From: CAKSQF01 sp964568425
Lineage (GTDB): Bacteria; Bacillota; Clostridia; Oscillospirales; CAG-272
Assembly (NCBI GenBank): GCA_964568425.1
Contig: CAZMPO010000008.1
Location: forward strand, 1 to 64,000
Length of the DNA: 64,000 nt
Reading direction: 5' to 3'
Positions 17,441 to 25,612 of the stretch are shown here, piece after piece. A program made the translations under genes and the position numbers. The notes under the pieces were generated by a model. That model was not told the origin of the DNA, made no database searches, and saw nothing but the letters and a program-made list of their open reading frames with translations. Positions within the stretch are counted from its first letter, which is position 1, and each line of letters begins with the position of its first letter.

Positions 17441-17467
17441 TTAGCACTTGAAGTCAAAGAGTGCTAA
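17441..17467 (+). promoter_or_regulatory. CIRCE operator (HrcA binding site) before hrcA
   Basis: TTAGCACTT-N9-GAGTGCTAA matches the CIRCE consensus (TTAGCACTC-N9-GAGTGCTAA) with one change in the left arm. It lies between the -10 box and the hrcA start, so HrcA should repress its own operon. Confidence 0.95.
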
Positions 17468-17501
17468 ATCAAGGATGCACAAAGGAAAGGAGCGATCAAA
17501 G

Positions 17502-18596
17502 ATGGATCAGTCGGGTTCACTCAGTGAGCGAAAGAAGCAAATACTGAAGGCGATAATTGATGCGCACATCTCGTGCGGCGAGCCCGTCGGTTCAAAATCG
17601 CTTTCGCAAAACAAGCAGATCGCGCTTTCATCCGCTACTATAAGAAACGAGCTTGCAGAGCTTACCGAGATGGGATATCTTGCACAGCCGCATACGTCCG
17701 CCGGCAGAGTTCCGACCGAGCAGGGCTATCGATTCTATGTTGACAGTCTCATGCAGGCATACGACATGACTGCAAGCGAGATACGCGGTCTGAACGAGAT
17801 GCTTCGCGAGCGCACGGCGAGGCTTGATAAGATCATCGACAGTGCAGGACGGCTTGTTTCGTCACTGACGCATTATCCTTCGATCGCATTTCGCAGTTTT
17901 CCGAAAAAGATGACGGCAAAACGGATCAATTTGATGCTTCTTGCCGAAAATGAATTTTTGGTGATCGTTATGATCTCCGAAAGCAACATCAAGACTAAGC
18001 ACCTTCACAGTGATCTTCCGCTGACAGACGATATTCTTCGCAAGATACAGATTGCCCTCAACGACGCCGTTGTCGGCAAACAAGCCGAGGAAATATCGCT
18101 CGCTCAGATGCTTGATCTTGAGAACAAGCTCGGCGTGTACAGCTCGCTTGCCTCTCCGATGATCAAATGCATATTCGAGGCACTCGGCGAGGAAAGGTCG
18201 GATGAGTTGTCGGTAAGCGGAGTTGATCGTTTTCTTGAATATCCCGAATTTACCGAGGTTGACAAACTAAAGGATATGCTCGGTATGCTTTCGGACAAAC
18301 AAGATCTGCTCACGCTCGTACGACAGTCGGAACAAGACGATGTCAATATCTATATCGGAAGCGAAAACATTGCCGACAAGAGCGGCGAGTCAACGCTTGT
18401 CGTTAAGACAATAAGAGTTGACGGAAAGCCTGTCGGAGCGATAGGCGTTATCGGGCCCTGCAGAATGGATTATTCGAAGGTCGTGACCACAATGGAAACG
18501 CTGTCCAAGACGATATCCGAGATGATGCAAGGTACACAACGAGCACTTCCAACCGGTGGAGGTAATGATGAAAATAACAACAGAGAGGACGGATAG
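17502..18596 (+). CDS. hrcA: Heat-inducible transcription repressor HrcA
   Basis: HrcA binds CIRCE and represses chaperone genes; GroEL activity is thought to keep it in the active fold. The N-terminal winged helix is seen in ERKKQILKAIIDAHI, GEPVGSKSLS and SSATIRNELAELTEMGYL. QPHTSAGRVPTEQGYRFYVD is the diagnostic family block. The C-terminal GAF-like dimerisation domain ends near GVIGPCRMDYSKVV. The start at 17502 is preferred to the in-frame codons at 17448 and 17475, because AAAGGAAAGGAG lies 9 bases upstream and the earlier start falls inside CIRCE. The 364 residues are a little longer than usual, owing to an Asn/Gly-rich tail. grpE follows after 5 bases. Confidence 0.96.
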   Translation: MDQSGSLSERKKQILKAIIDAHISCGEPVGSKSLSQNKQIALSSATIRNELAELTEMGYLAQPHTSAGRVPTEQGYRFYVDSLMQAYDMTASEIRGLNEMLRERTARLDKIIDSAGRLVSSLTHYPSIAFRSFPKKMTAKRINLMLLAENEFLVIVMISESNIKTKHLHSDLPLTDDILRKIQIALNDAVVGKQAEEISLAQMLDLENKLGVYSSLASPMIKCIFEALGEERSDELSVSGVDRFLEYPEFTEVDKLKDMLGMLSDKQDLLTLVRQSEQDDVNIYIGSENIADKSGESTLVVKTIRVDGKPVGAIGVIGPCRMDYSKVVTTMETLSKTISEMMQGTQRALPTGGGNDENNNREDG

Positions 18597-18601
18597 GCTG
18601 C

Positions 18602-19174
18602 ATGAATGATGAGATCAAAGAAGAAGTAACTGCCGAGGAACAGTCGGAAGAAAAACCGCACTGCGAGGAGCACATCGACGGCAAAGGCGATAAAAAATGC
18701 AAAAAAGAGCTTGCAGAGCTGAAAAAAGAACTGTCAAGCCTAAAAGAAAAGAGCGAAAAGCTTGAAAAACAGCTTGCCGATCAAAATGACAAATACCTGC
18801 GAACAGTGGCGGAATACGATAATTTCCGCAAGCGTTCCGCAAAGGAAAAAGAAGGCATATATGCCGATGCATATTCGGACGTGATCGGTGCGATACTTCC
18901 GGTCATCGACAATCTCGAGAGGGCAGTCAGCTTCTCGGACGGAGGTCAAACGGCTGAGGGTGTCAAGATGACGCTTGCGCAGTTTGCACAGACACTCGAA
19001 AAACTTGGCGTCGAGGTAATACCGACCGAGAAATTCGATCCGAATCTCCACAACGCCGTCATGCACATTGAGGATGATTCGTACGGCGAGGGAGAGATAG
19101 TCGAGATATTCCAAAAGGGATATCGTAAGGGCGACAAGATCATTCGTTACGCAATGGTCAAGGTTGCAAATTAA
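18602..19174 (+). CDS. grpE: Nucleotide exchange factor GrpE
   Basis: GrpE releases ADP from DnaK. The 190-residue protein has an acidic disordered head (about 1-35) and a long coiled coil (KKELAELKKELSSLKEKSEK onwards). The family core YLRTVAEYDNFRKRSAKE and the C-terminal beta domain (GVEVIPTEKFDPNLHNAVMH, GYRKGDKIIRYAMVKV) follow. It lies between hrcA and dnaK in the standard Firmicute order. The cysteines near residues 22 and 33 are not typical. Confidence 0.96.
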   Translation: MNDEIKEEVTAEEQSEEKPHCEEHIDGKGDKKCKKELAELKKELSSLKEKSEKLEKQLADQNDKYLRTVAEYDNFRKRSAKEKEGIYADAYSDVIGAILPVIDNLERAVSFSDGGQTAEGVKMTLAQFAQTLEKLGVEVIPTEKFDPNLHNAVMHIEDDSYGEGEIVEIFQKGYRKGDKIIRYAMVKVAN

Positions 19175-19259
19175 AGGCCAAAAGCAGTGGTAAAATCTAC
19201 TGAAACAAAATAAAATAAACAAAGAGAAAGTTAAGTTATATTTCGGAGGAAATAATATT

Positions 19260-21101
19260 ATGGCAAAGATTATAGGTATTGACCTTGGTACAACAAACAG
19301 CTGTGTCGCTGTATTTGAGGGCGGCGAGCCCGTAGTAATTCCGAACCCCGAAGGATCGAGAACGACCCCCTCGGTAGTCGGTTTTTCAAAGAGCGGCGAG
19401 AGAATGGTCGGTCAGGTAGCAAAGCGTCAGGCGATCACCAACCCCGAGCGGACCGTTTCTTCCATCAAGAGAGAGATGGGCAGAAACTACAAAGTAAGCA
19501 TTGATGATAAAAACTACACGCCTCAGGAGATCTCGGCAATGATCCTTCAGAAATTGAAGGCAGACGCAGAGGCATACCTTGGTGAGACCGTTTCAAAGGC
19601 AGTTATCACCGTGCCCGCATATTTCACCGATGCTCAGCGTCAGGCAACCAAAGACGCAGGCAAGATCGCAGGTCTCGAGGTCATGCGTATCATCAACGAG
19701 CCCACCGCTGCCGCTCTTGCTTACGGTATGGATAAGGACGTTAACCAGAAGATCATGGTGTACGACCTTGGCGGTGGTACATTCGATGTATCTCTTCTTG
19801 AAATTTCGGACGGCGTGTTCGAGGTTCTCGCAACCGCCGGCAACAACCGTCTCGGCGGCGATGATTTCGACAATCGCGTAGTTGATTGGATCGCCGACGA
19901 ATTTATGAAAGAAAATCCCGGCAACGATCTCAGAAACGACAAAATGGCTCACCAGAGACTTAAAGAGGCTGCCGAAAAGGCCAAGATCGAACTCTCGGGC
20001 ATGAACTCGACCGAGATCAATCTCCCGTTCATCACAGCTGACGCAAGCGGTCCGAAGCATTTCAATGCAACACTTACAAGAGCAAAGTTCGACGCACTTA
20101 CAAAAGATCTTGTAGAGGCTACCATGGGTCCTGCAAAACAGGTCCTTCGCGACGCAGGTCTCTCTGTCGGTCAGATCGACAAGGTCCTTCTTGTCGGTGG
20201 CTCGACTCGTATTCCCGCCGTTCAGGATGCTGTTAAAGCATTCATCGGCAAGGACCCGTTCAAGGGCATCAACCCCGACGAGTGTGTTGCCATCGGCGCG
20301 GCTGTTCAGGCAGGCGTTCTCGGTGGCGATGTTAAGGATCTTCTCCTTCTCGACGTTACGCCTCTTTCACTCGGTATCGAGACACTCGGCGGCATTTCGA
20401 CCAAGATCATCGATCGCAACACTACCATCCCGACCAAGAAGAGCCAGATATTCTCGACCGCCGCAAACGGTCAGACATCGGTCGAGATCCACGTTCTCCA
20501 GGGCGAGCGTGAGATGGCATCGGGCAACACAACTCTCGGCAGATTCGTCCTTGACGGCATCGCTCCCGCACCTCGCGGTGTTCCTCAGATCGAGGTTACC
20601 TTCGATATCGACGCAAACGGTATCGTAAATGTATCGGCAACCGATAAGGGTACCGGCAAGGAACAGCACATCACGATCACATCTTCCTCGAACATGAGCA
20701 AGGAAGACATCGACAAGGCAGTTCGCGACGCCGAGAAGTACGCAGATGAGGACAAGAAACTCAAAGAAACGGTCGAGATACGCAACCGTGCCGAGTCGCT
20801 TGCTTTCGAGGCTGATAAGACCCTCAACGATGTTGGCGATAAGGTCGGCGAGGAGGACAAAAAGCCTGTTCGTGATGCGATCGAAAAGGTCAACGAGGCA
20901 CTTAAGGGCAACGACTCCGAGATCATCAAGGCGGCAACCGAGGAGCTTGAAAAGGCGGTCTACAAGATCTCCGAGAAGCTTTACAACGCTGCCGGCGGTG
21001 CACAGGGATTTGATCCAAATGCCGGTGCACAAGGAGAAGCCGATAACGGCGGAGCAGATCAAAACGGATACTATAACGCCGATTTTGAAGATAAAACCTG
21101 A
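19260..21101 (+). CDS. dnaK: Chaperone protein DnaK (Hsp70)
   Basis: DnaK is the ATP-dependent Hsp70 chaperone. It opens with the phosphate-binding IIGIDLGTTNS and carries VYDLGGGTFDVSLLE. The substrate-binding domain contains the linker-like DVKDLLLLDVTPLSLGIETLGG. The helical lid and a Gly/Asn/Ala-rich tail with an EDKT end follow. The length is 613 residues, normal for Gram-positive DnaK without the extra loop of the proteobacterial ATPase domain. GGAGG precedes the ATG. Its codon choice is more uniform than that of the neighbours, as expected of a highly expressed gene. Confidence 0.98.
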   Translation: MAKIIGIDLGTTNSCVAVFEGGEPVVIPNPEGSRTTPSVVGFSKSGERMVGQVAKRQAITNPERTVSSIKREMGRNYKVSIDDKNYTPQEISAMILQKLKADAEAYLGETVSKAVITVPAYFTDAQRQATKDAGKIAGLEVMRIINEPTAAALAYGMDKDVNQKIMVYDLGGGTFDVSLLEISDGVFEVLATAGNNRLGGDDFDNRVVDWIADEFMKENPGNDLRNDKMAHQRLKEAAEKAKIELSGMNSTEINLPFITADASGPKHFNATLTRAKFDALTKDLVEATMGPAKQVLRDAGLSVGQIDKVLLVGGSTRIPAVQDAVKAFIGKDPFKGINPDECVAIGAAVQAGVLGGDVKDLLLLDVTPLSLGIETLGGISTKIIDRNTTIPTKKSQIFSTAANGQTSVEIHVLQGEREMASGNTTLGRFVLDGIAPAPRGVPQIEVTFDIDANGIVNVSATDKGTGKEQHITITSSSNMSKEDIDKAVRDAEKYADEDKKLKETVEIRNRAESLAFEADKTLNDVGDKVGEEDKKPVRDAIEKVNEALKGNDSEIIKAATEELEKAVYKISEKLYNAAGGAQGFDPNAGAQGEADNGGADQNGYYNADFEDKT

Positions 21102-21131
21102 TCGGGATGCTTGCGCACTCCGTCACTTTCG

Positions 21132-21155
21132 GGAAGGGGCAAAAACGCCCCTTCC
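21132..21155 (+). terminator. GC-rich hairpin between dnaK and dnaJ
   Basis: A 9-bp stem (21132-21140 with 21147-21155) with a 6-base loop follows the dnaK stop. No T-run follows, so it is more likely a partial terminator or an mRNA-stabilising structure that lowers dnaJ relative to dnaK. Confidence 0.55.
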
Positions 21156-21243
21156 TGCAGTGCGTTAATATGATTTGTTGATTGCAATCGAACAGATCAT
21201 TTTTGAGACCGAGAAAGTATTCCAAAATTAAGGAGAAACAGCA

Positions 21244-22386
21244 ATGGCTGAATCAAAAAGAGACTATTATGAGGTGCTTGGACTCGATAAGAGTGCATCC
21301 GCCGATGACATAAAGAGAGCATACAGAAATCTTGCCAAGAAATATCATCCCGATATGAATCCGGGCGATAAAGAGGCGGAGATCAAGTTCAAAGAGGTCG
21401 GAGAGGCGTACGAAATTCTTTCCGATCCCGATAAAAAAGCAAAATATGATGCATATGGTTTTGCGGGAGTCGATCCGAACGCAGCCGCAGGTAGCGGAGG
21501 CTTTGGCGGATTTTCCACCGATTTCGGAGATCTCGGCGATATTTTTTCATCCATATTCGGCGGCGGAATGGGCGGATCTTCAAGATCATCGCGAAACGGA
21601 CCGATCAAAGGCGAGAGCCTTCAAGAACAGCTGACGATAACCTTCGAGGAGGCTGTCTTCGGTTGCAAGAAAGAGATCTCGTATAATCGCATCGAGAAAT
21701 GTCCCGACTGCTCGGGAAGCGGCGCGGCAAAGGGAAGCTCTGTCGAAACTTGTAAAGTCTGCGGCGGAAGCGGACAAGTTCGCACCGCACAACAGACAAT
21801 GTTTGGCATGATGCAGTCCTCACGCCCCTGCGACAGCTGTCGAGGAACAGGTAAGGTTATCAAAAATCCTTGCTCTTATTGCAGCGGCAAGGGGTACGTA
21901 AGAATCAGAAAAAAGCTTGATCTGAACATTGAGGCAGGAATTGCCGATGGTACGCCAATCGCGGTTCGCGGATACGGCAATGACGGTCGAAACGGCGGAT
22001 CAGCCGGCGATCTTATCGTTTATATTCGTGTACTTCCGCATAAATATTTCGAACGCGAGGGCGACGATATCTACTTTGAGTATCCGATTTCTTTTGCCGA
22101 GGCGGCACTTGGCGCGGAGATAGATGTCCCGACGCTTGTCGAGGGAGAGACCGAAAAGTTCACGATCCCCGAGGGCACGCAGACAGGGACGACATTCTGT
22201 ATAAAAAATCGCGGCGTAAAGCACTTCCGCGGCAGAGGAAACGGAAATCTGTATTTCAGAGTGAATGTTGAAACGCCGACAAACCTGAACGAAAAACAGA
22301 AAGCAAAGCTCCGCGAATTTGCCGAGGCATGCGGAAATACAGGAGCAGGAAAAAAACGCGGTTTCGGACGCCGCAAGAATAAATAA
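21244..22386 (+). CDS. dnaJ: Chaperone protein DnaJ (Hsp40)
   Basis: DnaJ stimulates the DnaK ATPase and delivers substrates. The J domain (residues 1-70) contains the HPD motif in KKYHPDMN. A Gly/Phe-rich region follows (SGGFGGFSTDFG). Four zinc-binding CxxCxGxG repeats are seen: CPDCSGSG, CKVCGGSG, CDSCRGTG and CSYCSGKG. The C-terminal substrate-binding beta domains end in a basic tail. It is a complete type I DnaJ of 380 residues. AAGGAGA lies about 8 bases before the start. Confidence 0.97.
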   Translation: MAESKRDYYEVLGLDKSASADDIKRAYRNLAKKYHPDMNPGDKEAEIKFKEVGEAYEILSDPDKKAKYDAYGFAGVDPNAAAGSGGFGGFSTDFGDLGDIFSSIFGGGMGGSSRSSRNGPIKGESLQEQLTITFEEAVFGCKKEISYNRIEKCPDCSGSGAAKGSSVETCKVCGGSGQVRTAQQTMFGMMQSSRPCDSCRGTGKVIKNPCSYCSGKGYVRIRKKLDLNIEAGIADGTPIAVRGYGNDGRNGGSAGDLIVYIRVLPHKYFEREGDDIYFEYPISFAEAALGAEIDVPTLVEGETEKFTIPEGTQTGTTFCIKNRGVKHFRGRGNGNLYFRVNVETPTNLNEKQKAKLREFAEACGNTGAGKKRGFGRRKNK

Positions 22387-22406
22387 TATAACAAAGAGGA
22401 AAGACC

Positions 22407-23330
22407 ATGGATTGGAAACAAATAAAGCTGTCATGTAAAAAAGCCGATCTTGACGATATTTGTGCTTTTATGAGCATGCTTGATAACGGACTTATGATCG
22501 AAGACTACAGTGACATTGATGAAAATCTCAAGCCTGTTTACGGTGAACTGATCGACGACAGCATTTTGAGTGCAGATCCCGATAAATGTGCGGTCAGCAT
22601 ATTTGTTCCCGAGGAAAAGCCGCTCCCCGAATATATTGCGTTCATTAACGAAAGACTATCTACTCTCGCCATTGAAGGCTCGGTCGAAATAGTCGGCGTC
22701 AAGGAAGAAGATTGGTTTAACGCATGGCGTGCCTATTATCAGCCGGTACATATCGGAAACCGACTTACAGTTGTGCCTGCATGGCAGGAATACGACGCGG
22801 CGGATGGCGAAATAATCGTCAAGATGGATCCCGGTATGGCATTCGGTACAGGGACGCACGAGACCACTCGCCTTTGCGCCGCAATGGTCGAGAAACACAT
22901 GCCAACCGGAGCAAGAGTGCTTGATATAGGAACGGGAAGCGGCATACTTTCGCTTTTTGCCCTAAAGCTCGGCGCATCATCGGCAAACGCGTATGATATC
23001 GATCCCGTAGCGGTCCGAGTCGCCAAGGAAAACGCTGTCGACAACTCGGTCGAAAATTTCATCTGCGACACGTCCGATCTTCTGAAAAATGTTGATCTGA
23101 CCAATGGAAAGTACGATTTTGCCATGGCGAATATCGTTGCCGACATTCTCATCAGAATGTCATATGATGTCTCTGATTATCTTTCACCGAACGCAAAACT
23201 CGTTTGTTCGGGTATAATTGAGGGCAGGGCGGATGATGTAATAAAGGCAATGGAAGACGTCGGACTTGTTCTTTGTGATCAGGCATCCGAAAATGATTGG
23301 AAGGTCCTTGTTTTCGAAAATCGAGCATAG
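22407..23330 (+). CDS. prmA: Ribosomal protein L11 methyltransferase
   Basis: PrmA trimethylates ribosomal protein L11 using S-adenosylmethionine. The SAM-binding motif LDIGTGSGILSL is seen, preceded by MDPGMAFGTGTHETT, which is the family signature. The catalytic-site block MANIVADILIRM follows. The length of 307 residues is normal. It closes the heat-shock operon, a common position in Clostridia and Bacilli. AGAGGAAAG lies just before the ATG. Confidence 0.95.
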   Translation: MDWKQIKLSCKKADLDDICAFMSMLDNGLMIEDYSDIDENLKPVYGELIDDSILSADPDKCAVSIFVPEEKPLPEYIAFINERLSTLAIEGSVEIVGVKEEDWFNAWRAYYQPVHIGNRLTVVPAWQEYDAADGEIIVKMDPGMAFGTGTHETTRLCAAMVEKHMPTGARVLDIGTGSGILSLFALKLGASSANAYDIDPVAVRVAKENAVDNSVENFICDTSDLLKNVDLTNGKYDFAMANIVADILIRMSYDVSDYLSPNAKLVCSGIIEGRADDVIKAMEDVGLVLCDQASENDWKVLVFENRA

Positions 23331-23356
23331 GTTGTAAAGAGTTTACAATTAGATAC

Positions 23357-23385
23357 TTGATTTACATCTCTTTGTATGATAAAAT
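23357..23385 (+). promoter_or_regulatory. Promoter of the lipoprotein/yitT unit
   Basis: TTGATT, a 17-base spacer and TAAAAT, about 100 bases upstream of the lipoprotein start. Confidence 0.65.
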
Positions 23386-23488
23386 AGTCGGCGTCGATCG
23401 GCAATCGGCAATAATTGAAGGATCGTTTATATCCGACGGTCGATTCGAAAGCTGAGTCAAAATAAAAATGAAAGGAACGCAAAATTCC

Positions 23489-23920
23489 ATGAAAAAAAGT
23501 TTATCGGCATTCCTATGTGTTTTGGCGGCACTCACATTGTCGCTTACTCTCGCATCATGCGCATCGGGTGATGGCAATATCACAACGATCAGGTCAAACA
23601 ACACCTACCTTCCTCAGAGCACGACATCACCGACATTTTCGACCTCAAAACCAACATCTGACACGACCACAGATAATTTGACCTTCCCTCAGCAGACGAC
23701 AGTCTCGGATGTGACGACATCGACGCAGTCCCCGATCGTAACGACCGAGAATAAATCTCCCGTCACGACAAAAGCTCCGACGACCGATCCGATCAAACCG
23801 GTAACGACGTCGGGCACCACCACTACCACCACAACGACTGCGGCAATGGTTACGAACGCACCGCAAACAACGACTTCCGGTTCAGGCGGAGGATGGGGTC
23901 CGATAAAACCGCTTACCTGA
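23489..23920 (+). CDS. Threonine-rich lipoprotein of unknown function
   Basis: The protein starts with a lipoprotein signal peptide; the lipobox LASC ends at C24, the expected lipid-modified cysteine. The remaining 119 or so residues are almost wholly Thr, Ser, Pro, Val and charged residues, including a run of eight threonines near 104-111, and end in GSGGGWGPIKPLT. No folded domain is visible, so it is probably a flexible, possibly O-glycosylated surface protein. The start at 23489 is preferred to the in-frame ATG at 23468 because AAAGGAA lies between them and the signal peptide then has a normal length. It is followed 9 bases later by yitT. A similar Thr-rich linker occurs in the M15 peptidase at 25613. 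Confidence 0.8.
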   Translation: MKKSLSAFLCVLAALTLSLTLASCASGDGNITTIRSNNTYLPQSTTSPTFSTSKPTSDTTTDNLTFPQQTTVSDVTTSTQSPIVTTENKSPVTTKAPTTDPIKPVTTSGTTTTTTTTAAMVTNAPQTTTSGSGGGWGPIKPLT

Positions 23921-23929
23921 TTCTCGCAA

Positions 23930-24823
23930 ATGGATTCACAAAATATCAGTAATAAATCGAATACGACACAAAACAAGAGTGGTCTGAAAGCAGTTGCCGA
24001 TCTTCTGCTCATGACGCTCGGTGTAGTCATAATGACGATCGGTGTCTACTTTTTCAAGATACCAAACGGCTTTTCGACAGGCGGCGTGAGCGGTGTCGGT
24101 GTTCTGCTGGGTAAGATCACCCCGATCTCTCCCGCGACGCTTATCTCGGCAATCAATGTTCTATTGCTTCTTGTCGGTTTTATTTTCTTGGGCAAAGGAA
24201 CTGGGATCAAGACCGTCTATTGCAGTCTTATGTTCTCGGGACTCACAATGCTTCTCGAAAAAACCGTTCCGCTTGAGACAACTCTCTCCGATCAGCCATT
24301 TCTTGAGCTTGTTTATGCGATCATACTGACAGGCATCGGATCGGCTATCATGTTCAATTGTGATGCGTCATCGGGCGGTACCGACATAATCGCGCTTATA
24401 TTAAAGAAATATACACGGCTTGATGTCGGCAAGGCACTCCTGTGCTCGGATTCGGTGATCGCTTTCAGCGCGTTTTTCGTTTTTGACATAAAAACGGGGC
24501 TTTTCTCGGTCCTTGGTCTGTTTGCAAAGGCTTTTCTCGTAGATGAAATGATCGAAAAATTCAACAGTTGTAAATACTTCATTATAATCACATCTTATCC
24601 TGATAAGATGGTAGATTATATCATGAAAAATCTTCATCACGGTGCAACTGTCAGCGATGCTCTCGGGCAATATACCGGTGAGAAAAAGTATATGGTTCAT
24701 ACCGTGTGTAAACGAGTTGAGAGCATTCATCTCCGCCGCTATGTTAAGTCGGTCGATCCCGGATCGTTTGTTATAATAACAACGAGCAGTGAGATAATCG
24801 GTCGCGGATTTCGCGCTGTTTGA
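23930..24823 (+). CDS. YitT family membrane protein
   Basis: The YitT family (an N-terminal five-helix membrane part and a C-terminal DUF2179 domain) is widespread in Firmicutes, and its transport role is not settled. Five hydrophobic segments are seen between about residues 20 and 200, beginning with LLLMTLGVVIMTIGVYFF. Conserved family segments are GFSTGGVSGVGVLL and CDASSGGTDIIALILKKY. The soluble end carries CKYFIIITSYPDKM and HHGATVSDALGQYTGEKKYM, typical of DUF2179. No clear ribosome site precedes the ATG, which is 9 bases after the lipoprotein stop, so translation may depend on the upstream gene. Confidence 0.88.
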   Translation: MDSQNISNKSNTTQNKSGLKAVADLLLMTLGVVIMTIGVYFFKIPNGFSTGGVSGVGVLLGKITPISPATLISAINVLLLLVGFIFLGKGTGIKTVYCSLMFSGLTMLLEKTVPLETTLSDQPFLELVYAIILTGIGSAIMFNCDASSGGTDIIALILKKYTRLDVGKALLCSDSVIAFSAFFVFDIKTGLFSVLGLFAKAFLVDEMIEKFNSCKYFIIITSYPDKMVDYIMKNLHHGATVSDALGQYTGEKKYMVHTVCKRVESIHLRRYVKSVDPGSFVIITTSSEIIGRGFRAV

Positions 24824-24826
24824 TAA

Positions 24827-24868
24827 AATTCCCGAGAAACAGGTCAAGACCTTTTCTCGGGAATTTTG
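24827..24868 (+). terminator. Intrinsic terminator after yitT
   Basis: A 13-bp perfect stem (24827-24839 with 24853-24865) with a 13-base loop is followed by a short T-run. The left arm starts 3 bases after the yitT stop. Confidence 0.8.
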
Positions 24869-24907
24869 CTTGCAAATGTAAATTATTTTCGTGTATTGCT
24901 TTTTCAC

Positions 24908-24935
24908 TTGACTTTGAGAAAAAATGCGGTATAAT
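24908..24935 (+). promoter_or_regulatory. Promoter of the 24982-26770 envelope genes
   Basis: TTGACT, a 16-base spacer and a perfect TATAAT, about 47 bases before the chosen start. Confidence 0.78.
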
Positions 24936-24981
24936 AATAAGTGAACAGCAACAAATCATTAAAAGAAAGGCGGTGCTGACC

Positions 24982-25575
24982 GTGTCTAAAAAAAGCAAAA
25001 GAAGGGCACTTGCGAGAAAAAGATTTACTCTGTTTTTTATCTCGGTGCTCGTCGTCACGCTCTCGCTTGCTATTCTGCTCGCATCATCGCTTTTCGTCTT
25101 CTTAAATCTTCCGTCAATTGGCATATTCGAAAAAAAATACACATTTAAAATCGGCGCGGATAACGCTAAGTCTCGAAAATCGTTTTCATACGACAAAAAA
25201 GCGGTCATGCGCGACGGAGAACTTTGCCTGAACTTTTCATATATTGCCGAGACATGCGGATTTTCGGTATCGGGCGACAGTTCGGAGCTTAAATATCTCC
25301 TTAGAAACTCAGCAAACGACAAGATCTTGATAGTCCCGGGTGATGTGACAGTCGATATCTGCGGAACAAAAGCAAAAATGTCAACGCCTGCCTATTTTTC
25401 ACCAAACGGAGATTTGTTTTTGCCATGCTCCTTCGTCGAAAATTTCATTGATGGGGTGACGATCGAACAGGACGAAAAAAATGATCATCTGTACTATATT
25501 ACATACAATTCGGAAGGGGCTTTTTCGCTCACCGTGAGGTCGCCGCAAAAAGAGTCGGTCGTTCCCGAACAATAG
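24982..25575 (+). CDS. Membrane-anchored protein with copper-amine-oxidase-like domain
   Basis: The 197-residue protein has a basic N-terminus and one membrane segment (about 20-44, LFFISVLVVTLSLAILLASSL), then an outside domain. That domain has the pattern of the small copper amine oxidase N-terminal repeat common in clostridial surface proteins: a strand pair and helix (LCLNFSYIAETCGFSV), a turn (ILIVPGDVTVDICGTKAKM) and then PAYFSPNGDLFLPCSFVENF. No copper-binding or catalytic residue is implied by this module. The GTG at 24982 is the likely start, with GTG at 24973 as an alternative. The longer frame reaching back to 24820 is rejected because it runs through the terminator and promoter. 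A peptidoglycan-binding or structural role is inferred from its M15 neighbour. Confidence 0.65.
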   Translation: MSKKSKRRALARKRFTLFFISVLVVTLSLAILLASSLFVFLNLPSIGIFEKKYTFKIGADNAKSRKSFSYDKKAVMRDGELCLNFSYIAETCGFSVSGDSSELKYLLRNSANDKILIVPGDVTVDICGTKAKMSTPAYFSPNGDLFLPCSFVENFIDGVTIEQDEKNDHLYYITYNSEGAFSLTVRSPQKESVVPEQ

Positions 25576-25612
25576 CTCGTTTTTTCGTTTATAAGAAAGG
25601 ATGTCATAACAA

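Noticed and set aside
20367..21062. Minus-strand ORF of 231 codons opposite dnaK
   Set aside because: Same reasoning: a shadow of dnaK codon use, lacking a start signal and homology.
23820..23850. Threonine codon run in the lipoprotein gene as a tandem DNA repeat
   Set aside because: The codons vary (ACC, ACT, ACA, ACG), so it is a protein-level bias, not a simple DNA repeat.
24820..24981. N-terminal extension of the copper-amine-oxidase-like protein
   Set aside because: It would run through the yitT terminator and a near-consensus promoter, and includes low-probability sequence.
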